DNA from: Syntrophomonas sp.
GTDB lineage: Bacteria; Bacillota; Syntrophomonadia; Syntrophomonadales; Syntrophomonadaceae
Reading direction: 5' to 3'
DNA: 21,794 nucleotides
Assembly: GCA_028693695.1 (NCBI GenBank)
Contig: JAQUUV010000014.1
Location: forward strand, 1-21,794
In this document: piece by piece, positions 17,380-21,794 of the stretch
How the letters are laid out: the number at the start of each line of letters is the position of its first letter
Position numbering within the stretch: position 1 is the first letter of the stretch
Made by a program: the position numbers and the translations under genes
Notes under the pieces: model-generated
Told to the model about the DNA's origin: nothing
The model's input: the letters and a program-made list of their open reading frames with translations, nothing else
Databases searched by the model: none

Positions 17380-18683
17380 AATAAATCACCCACTTCATAC
17401 TGCCACAGCAGTAAATCTCCCCGGCTGGCATAAGGCAGGATTAAACATGGTTTGAATTTATTGCCCAACAGGAGTGGTACAAGTCGGGATTGCCAGGCCT
17501 CCGCAAGATCCATTTCAAAAAATATATTGTAAATCTTTTCGTGAGCGAAAAGCAGCAGGTGTTCGTTCAAATTTTCGGCAGCATCCCGGCCGTCCATAAG
17601 CGGTCGCAGGGTAACCCGGTTGTGATCAAAGTCACTGGTAAAAACTGAATTCGAGCGGATTTGTTCCCCCATATGATTGACAATTTTGAGATTTCGGGGT
17701 AAAAATAAGCGCTGGTATTGGGATTGTAGATATGCTGTCAAATCAGGATCCGTCCACACTTTAAGCCCGAGGTCTTCACCCAGCTGACGGTAGTAGGCTT
17801 CTGCTTCCCGCTTATTTCCTTCTGGGCTGTAAACATCAGTTTTACCTAATAACTCGAAATATTCCCTGCTTAACCAGGGGGTTGGATAACGGTTGATTAC
17901 CCCCACAGCATCGGAGCGGCCAATTTGCTCCAGGCAGTATTCAATCAGAGCCTCTGCCATTCCAGAAACCGCAGCAAAGATGTAAGGTCCAAACAGCTCT
18001 ATGGTTTTGGGGCTTGATTCTCTCCATACTATTCCCCCAATCACTTCCTGCTGCTCGTCGCCGGCCAGAGCCACCCGGTATTCTCCGGAGTTTACCATAT
18101 CTACAAGTTTTCCGGGATAAAGCAAAAACGAGGGAATAAACAAAGATGTGTCAAGATGGGCAGTCAGTTGTGCAAACCTTTTCAAATCCTGAGCTTCAAC
18201 TGGCATCAAAGCAAACTTTGAGCGTTCTCTTTCATCTATCGAAACGTCTCCTGAAACAACCGGATAAGTCTTTTCTTTGTAAAGAGACAGCCTGACAGCT
18301 CCGCCTGGGTCATCAACCAGATAAAGACGATCAACACTGCGGGCTGCTATTAACAACCCCATTTCCTCCAATTGATTTTCATCTTCAAGGCTTATGCGGG
18401 TACAAAGATTAAAGGCTCGCAAATTCAAATTACGACCGGGAAATATGAAATCTACTTGCATGTAGTAAAGTCCGTTTTTGCATTCCAGCTTTATATTTTC
18501 GATACTGTCGCTATGATTGCACATATAACCGTAGACTTCTTCGACTGACAGGGTTAAAGCCAGAGCATCTTTTCTATCCATCCCAAAAACTATGGCTGCA
18601 TTCTCTATGCTTGCCTGAAGAATGGGTATCATTTCAGGAAGCAAAGGCATCTCAAGGAAAAAATCGGCCTTTTTCATATGCAT
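17376..18683 (-). CDS. Fusion of a degenerate GHKL/RsbW-like domain with a GNAT-type acyltransferase
   Basis: This encodes 435 residues and is the first gene of the operon; ATG at 18683 has AAGGAGG five bases upstream (a second ATG at 18677 is also usable). Residues 7-140 resemble an RsbW-type GHKL domain: LALTLSVEEVYGYMCNH stands where the N-box would be (E48, E49, but no asparagine at the expected place), and EEMGLLIAARSVDRLYL with GGAVRLSLYKEK matches the C-terminal half. Residues about 155-300 form a GNAT-like domain (EVIGGIVW, IELFGPYIF, GVINRYPTPWLSREYFELLG). The rest (RLFLPRNL, RVTLRPLMDG, IYNIFFEMDL, then ILPYASRGDLLLWQ) parallels the second domain of the GNAT protein two genes on. 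It is probably a sensor-controlled acyltransferase or a regulatory subunit. No established function is known to me. Confidence 0.8.
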   Translation of the reverse strand: MHMKKADFFLEMPLLPEMIPILQASIENAAIVFGMDRKDALALTLSVEEVYGYMCNHSDSIENIKLECKNGLYYMQVDFIFPGRNLNLRAFNLCTRISLEDENQLEEMGLLIAARSVDRLYLVDDPGGAVRLSLYKEKTYPVVSGDVSIDERERSKFALMPVEAQDLKRFAQLTAHLDTSLFIPSFLLYPGKLVDMVNSGEYRVALAGDEQQEVIGGIVWRESSPKTIELFGPYIFAAVSGMAEALIEYCLEQIGRSDAVGVINRYPTPWLSREYFELLGKTDVYSPEGNKREAEAYYRQLGEDLGLKVWTDPDLTAYLQSQYQRLFLPRNLKIVNHMGEQIRSNSVFTSDFDHNRVTLRPLMDGRDAAENLNEHLLLFAHEKIYNIFFEMDLAEAWQSRLVPLLLGNKFKPCLILPYASRGDLLLWQYEVGDLL

Positions 18684-18888
18684 GAGTCCTCCTTGTTTAA
18701 ATTGTCCTGGTTGCTGAATTGCATATTTGTATTACCACCCAGTAAAGCAATCCATATTTTTGAGGAATGAATGATAACACGGCCCCCCGGTGCGTCCGGC
18801 CAATTGTTCGCCGACCGCCTGAGAGAGCACTCCTTAAAATAAGGTATCTGACCAGATAGCACAGTACAAAAGAGATAGCGAAAAGATT

Positions 18889-18907
18889 AAAAACCCAGCC
18901 GGGTTTT
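18889..18907. terminator. Terminator-like hairpin in the divergent intergenic region
   Basis: AAAACCC-AGCC-GGGTTTT is a perfect 7-bp stem with a 4-base loop. On the minus strand the stem runs into TTTTT, and on the plus strand a run of six T follows after four bases, so it could act in either direction. It lies about 200 bases upstream of the first operon gene. No complete gene ends here, so it may be a leader attenuator for the operon or the relic of a lost gene. Confidence 0.4.
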
Positions 18908-19129
18908 GAGGCTTTTTTCCACGCAAAACTTCCGATTAGCCCCTTCAAAAACCGTACCTATGCCCACTCTAACATCTTAGGCCATAGTTATCAACATCTG
19001 CTCAAGTTTTCTTACCCTAGTGCTGATCGCCTGATAAAGCCAGTAGCAATACTGGGATAAAGACTCTCTGAGTTTACGCGTATATGACAATAATTAATTA
19101 ATATGGCAATATCAAAAGTACTTGGTTTA

Positions 19130-19146
19130 ATAGAAAACATTTCTAT
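19130..19146. promoter_or_regulatory. 7-bp dyad next to leader copy B, candidate operator
   Basis: ATAGAAA-ACA-TTTCTAT is a perfect inverted repeat eight bases upstream of leader copy B. Short dyads of this kind often bind dimeric regulators. Copy A has no counterpart, since the RAYT arm abuts it there. Confidence 0.4.
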
Positions 19147-19154
19147 TAATATCG

Positions 19155-19247
19155 TAAAAATCCTGCATATTTTTGACGTAAAAAAGGATATACGTGCTGT
19201 TTGTGGAAGATTATGCTTATAAAACTTACTAGAAACGTATCCCCGCA
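19155..19247 (+). promoter_or_regulatory. Shared leader element, copy B (upstream of the transporter operon)
   Basis: This copy aligns with 4489-4583 over its full length at about 86% identity. It ends 111 bases before the TTG start of the lipoprotein-permease gene, almost the same spacing as copy A to its gene (112). The longest identical block is the 19 bases CTGTTTGTGGAAGATTATG. The shared element argues that the NRPS and the transporter are co-regulated. Confidence 0.7.
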
Positions 19248-19357
19248 TACATTAAGTCAAGGATATATACCAAATGTCCCATTTTAAAAAGGAGCATAGA
19301 GAATATAGATAGCAAATGGTATTTCAGTGGAAATATCTACTAAAAGGGGGGGAACTA

Positions 19358-21628
19358 TTGCGAAATAAACTGCGAATAATCGGATTAATTCTTATTCTTG
19401 TTCTCTCGCTGGCAGGTTGCAAAGAGAACGAACGCAGTAATACCAAAACTGAAGTCAACAATAACAGCAGCAAGTTAAATACCGTTGATGACCTCAAAGA
19501 TAAACGGATTGGGGTTTTATTAGGCGGTGTTCATGATGACTACGCTCGCAGAACTTATCCCCAGGCGACTGTAATGCAGTATAAAAGCCAATCTGACCTC
19601 ATTCTTGCAGTAAAGACAGGAAAAATTGATGCTGCTTTCTTCACCCATGAATCGTTACTGGAAATGCTGCGGGGTGACAAAGATCTGGCGTTTTTAGGTG
19701 AGAATTTGTTTAGAATTCCTATTGGTATGGGTTTTAACCAGAATAATGAAGATTTGCGGGAAGAGTTTAACGTGTTCTTGAAGCAAAGCAAGGCTAGCGG
19801 TGTCTTTGATGATATGGTTAAACGCTGGATAACCGATGGTACAACCGAAACACCGATGATAGAAAATCCCCAAAACAATGGCAAGCTTATCGTCGGCGTA
19901 GTAAGCGATAAAGGACTGCCTTTTGCCATAGTGAAAAACAATCGGATAGTTGGCTTTGATATTGAACTGGTCGAAAGGTTTGCCGCATATTTAGGGAAAG
20001 AACTGGTCCTGGAGGACATGGAATTTAGCAGCCTGATCGCCGCCGCTGCCAGCAATAAGATTGATATGGTTGCCAGCACCCTGGTGATTACTGAAGAAAG
20101 AGCAAAGCAGGTCGATTTTTCCGACCCGTATTATGAACTAGGAGCAAGTGTTTTTACTTTGAAGAAGAATATTGCTAGCTATGATAGCAATATTCAAAAG
20201 AATCGCGTCATTACCCTCGATGATTTAAAAGATAAGCGCATTGGGGTTTTGACCGGTACACCAGGCGACAATGCTGCCCGGCAGAGATTTCCCCAAGCGC
20301 GAATATTCAACCTGGACAATATTATAAATGCCACCGCCGCACTGGGAAGTAACAAGATCGATGCAATTGTCTTTGAGCGCACCAGTCTGCAAGAAATTGC
20401 CAAACATAACCCAAACTTTGAACTGATAAAGGAACCGGTACAATTACTTGATGTGGCTATTGCTATAAAGAAAAACAATCCCCTTATATTAAATTCCGTA
20501 AACCAGGCAATAACTGAGCTAGAGAGCCAAGGAACCCTGGATGATATGAAAAAGCGCTGGTTTGTCGATGGCGATTTGCCAGCCATGCCCAAGCTTGATT
20601 CTCCCGCCTCCCAAGAAACCTTGCGGGTGGGAACTGAGGCACTGCTGCCCCCTTTTGAATTTGTGGATAGCAGCAATAAATGTAGTGGTTTTGATATCGA
20701 GCTAGCTCAGCGCATCGGCCAGGCACTTGGTCAAAAGGTGGTCATCAGCAATATGAGTTTTCCCGCTCTTGTCCCGGCCCTGCAGTCAGGCAAGATTGAC
20801 CTGGCTATTTCCTGCTTTAATGTAACTGAGGAACGCCAACAAAAGGTGGATTTCTCCAATCCCTATCATACCAGTGTTACAGCAGCGATGGTAAATAAAA
20901 CCGGAGGCATCTCGCAGTTAAGTAATATCTTCAACAATATTAGAACCAGTTTCTACAGCAATATTTTTATGGAAGATCGCTATTTGCTTATAGTTGATGG
21001 TCTGAAAATCACTGCCATAATCTCGTTGTTCGCAGTAATTTTTGGTACGTTGCTGGGTGGTCTTATCTGCTTGATGCGTATGGCCAAAAACCGGTTTCTG
21101 AGCGCTATGGCCCGGGTCTACATCTCCATCTTGCGGGGAACTCCGGTGCTGGTATTGCTTATGCTTATCTTCTATGTGGTGTTTGCATCGGTAAATATTA
21201 ACCCGGTTGTGGTGGCGGTTATAGCATTTGGCATGAACTTTGCCGCCTATGTTTCCGAAATGTTTCGAACTTCAATAGAAAGTATTGATAAAGGGCAAAG
21301 AGAGGCAGGAATTGCCGGCGGATTTACTGCCCTGCAAACCTTTATCTATATTATCATGCCCCAGGCAGTGAGACAGGTCTTGCCTGTCTATAAGGGCGAG
21401 TTTATCTCGATGGTCAAGATGACTTCAGTGGTCGGTTATATCGCCGTACAGGATTTAACCAAGGCCAGCGACATTATTAGAAGCCGTACTTTTGATGCCT
21501 TCTTCCCACTGGTGATGGTGGCGGTGCTTTACTTTATTATGTCGTGGCTGTTGTCCCTGGCTTTGGATTATATCGGCCTGAAAACGGACCCGAAAAGAAA
21601 TCGTAATACAGGGGGTGCCAGCGCATGA
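19358..21628 (+). CDS. Amino-acid ABC transporter fusion: lipoprotein with tandem, offset substrate-binding domains plus permease
   Basis: This encodes 756 residues from TTG at 19358, chosen because a G-rich AAGGGGGGG site lies just upstream and the protein then starts with a lipoprotein signal (MRNKLRIIG.., lipobox LAGC). An ATG 42 bases upstream is in frame but lacks a site and spoils the signal. Domain order is unusual: a D2-lobe-only SBP_bac_3 segment (about 40-155, DDLKDKRIGVLLGG), a full SBP (about 175-404, GFDIELVERF, DFSDPYYE, DDLKDKRIGVLTGT, MKKRWFVDG), then a first-lobe-only segment (about 420-517, PPFEF, GFDIELAQRI, DFSNPYH), then a polar-amino-acid permease (about 540-745) with an intact EAA loop (EAGIAGGFTALQTFIY). 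Substrate loops suggest amino acids or similar solutes. It overlaps the ATPase gene by four bases. Confidence 0.93.
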   Translation: MRNKLRIIGLILILVLSLAGCKENERSNTKTEVNNNSSKLNTVDDLKDKRIGVLLGGVHDDYARRTYPQATVMQYKSQSDLILAVKTGKIDAAFFTHESLLEMLRGDKDLAFLGENLFRIPIGMGFNQNNEDLREEFNVFLKQSKASGVFDDMVKRWITDGTTETPMIENPQNNGKLIVGVVSDKGLPFAIVKNNRIVGFDIELVERFAAYLGKELVLEDMEFSSLIAAAASNKIDMVASTLVITEERAKQVDFSDPYYELGASVFTLKKNIASYDSNIQKNRVITLDDLKDKRIGVLTGTPGDNAARQRFPQARIFNLDNIINATAALGSNKIDAIVFERTSLQEIAKHNPNFELIKEPVQLLDVAIAIKKNNPLILNSVNQAITELESQGTLDDMKKRWFVDGDLPAMPKLDSPASQETLRVGTEALLPPFEFVDSSNKCSGFDIELAQRIGQALGQKVVISNMSFPALVPALQSGKIDLAISCFNVTEERQQKVDFSNPYHTSVTAAMVNKTGGISQLSNIFNNIRTSFYSNIFMEDRYLLIVDGLKITAIISLFAVIFGTLLGGLICLMRMAKNRFLSAMARVYISILRGTPVLVLLMLIFYVVFASVNINPVVVAVIAFGMNFAAYVSEMFRTSIESIDKGQREAGIAGGFTALQTFIYIIMPQAVRQVLPVYKGEFISMVKMTSVVGYIAVQDLTKASDIIRSRTFDAFFPLVMVAVLYFIMSWLLSLALDYIGLKTDPKRNRNTGGASA

Positions 21629-21794
21629 TTAAGACGGAACATCTATGCAAAAGTTATGGCGATCTTACCGTGCTAAAAGATATCAGCACAGAAATACAAA
21701 AGGGCGAAATAATTTCTATAATAGGACCCTCGGGTACCGGAAAGAGCACCTTCCTGCGTTGCCTTAATCTGCTGGAAGAACCCAGCGGCGGCAG
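21625..21794 (+). CDS. Amino-acid ABC transporter ATPase, 5' end (partial)
   Basis: The gene runs off the right edge after 56 full codons. It begins with IKTEHLCKSYGDLTVLKDIS and contains the Walker A motif GPSGTGKST, followed by LRCLNLLEEPSGG, typical of GlnQ/HisP-type ATPases. Its ATG overlaps the stop of the permease gene (ATGA) with GGGGGTG upstream, so it is the coupled energising subunit of that transporter. Whether it carries the C-terminal GHKL extension seen in the ATPase at 1-585 cannot be seen here. Confidence 0.95.
   Translation, partial: MIKTEHLCKSYGDLTVLKDISTEIQKGEIISIIGPSGTGKSTFLRCLNLLEEPSGG

Larger units (their letters stand above)
18684..19154. other. Non-coding region between the minus-strand operon and the transporter leader
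   Basis: This region holds no gene I can support. It carries the ribosome binding site of the GHKL-GNAT gene at its left end, a terminator-like hairpin (18889-18907), a 6-bp dyad CCAGTA-GCAA-TACTGG (19040-19055) and an operator-like dyad (19130-19146). It must hold the promoter of the minus-strand operon, but no -35/-10 pair stands out. Short open frames here have no ribosome binding site or recognisable motif. Confidence 0.6.

Noticed and set aside
18697..18948. Minus-strand open frame of 83 codons in the intergenic region
   Set aside because: It has no ribosome binding site or recognisable domain, runs through the hairpin at 18889-18907, and has arginine-rich low-information composition.
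19012..19248. Minus-strand open frame of 78 codons before the transporter gene
   Set aside because: It runs antisense through the conserved leader element, whose conservation at the other locus does not preserve this frame, and has no ribosome binding site.
1..21794. CRISPR arrays, tRNA or rRNA genes, prophage genes
   Set aside because: No regularly spaced repeats, tRNA cloverleaf arms, rRNA segments or phage structural genes were seen on either strand.

Overview
The window looks like chromosome from an anaerobic, Gram-positive (Firmicutes/Clostridia-type) bacterium. This is inferred from strong AGGAGG-type ribosome binding sites, frequent TTG/GTG starts, an S-layer-domain exoprotease, lipoprotein-anchored ABC transporters, a Clostridia-style GGGGACGG repeat family with its REP-associated transposase, and tightly coupled anaerobe-style molybdenum-hydroxylase genes. 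A relative of Peptococcaceae or Syntrophomonadaceae would fit, but no marker gene fixes the genus.

Layout. 1-585 (+) is the 3' end of a polar-amino-acid ABC transporter ATPase with an extra RsbW/GHKL-like domain at its C-terminus. 716-1165 (-) is a short PAS-only protein. 1240-3600 (-) is a secreted M13 zinc metallopeptidase with SLH-like repeats. 3629-4489 is a REP-associated tyrosine transposase (RAYT) between near-identical inverted repeat arms. 4695-8321 (+) is an unusual one-module NRPS: a GNAT-type acyltransferase region, only the C-terminal half of a condensation domain, a complete adenylation domain and a carrier domain. From 18683 down to 8457 (-) runs a probable nine-gene operon: GHKL-GNAT fusion, HisC-like aminotransferase, GNAT protein, XdhC, MocA, the three subunits of a xanthine-dehydrogenase-family molybdenum hydroxylase, and a MATE exporter. 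After a 674-base non-coding region, 19358-21628 (+) encodes a lipoprotein-permease fusion of an amino-acid ABC transporter, coupled to its ATPase gene, which leaves the window at 21794.

How the genes may work together (inference). Three proteins (GHKL-GNAT, stand-alone GNAT, and the N-terminus of the NRPS) share one homologous GNAT-plus-C-terminal-domain unit. Two proteins (the ABC ATPase and the GHKL-GNAT) carry a degenerate GHKL domain. The NRPS gene and the permease gene share a ~95-bp upstream element (about 86% identical by hand) placed almost the same distance (111-112 nt) before the start codon. Shared domains plus a shared leader tie the NRPS, operon and transporter into one candidate system: amino-acid-like import, transamination, molybdenum-dependent hydroxylation, activation on a carrier protein with acyl transfer, and MATE export. 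The substrate and product cannot be read from the sequence.
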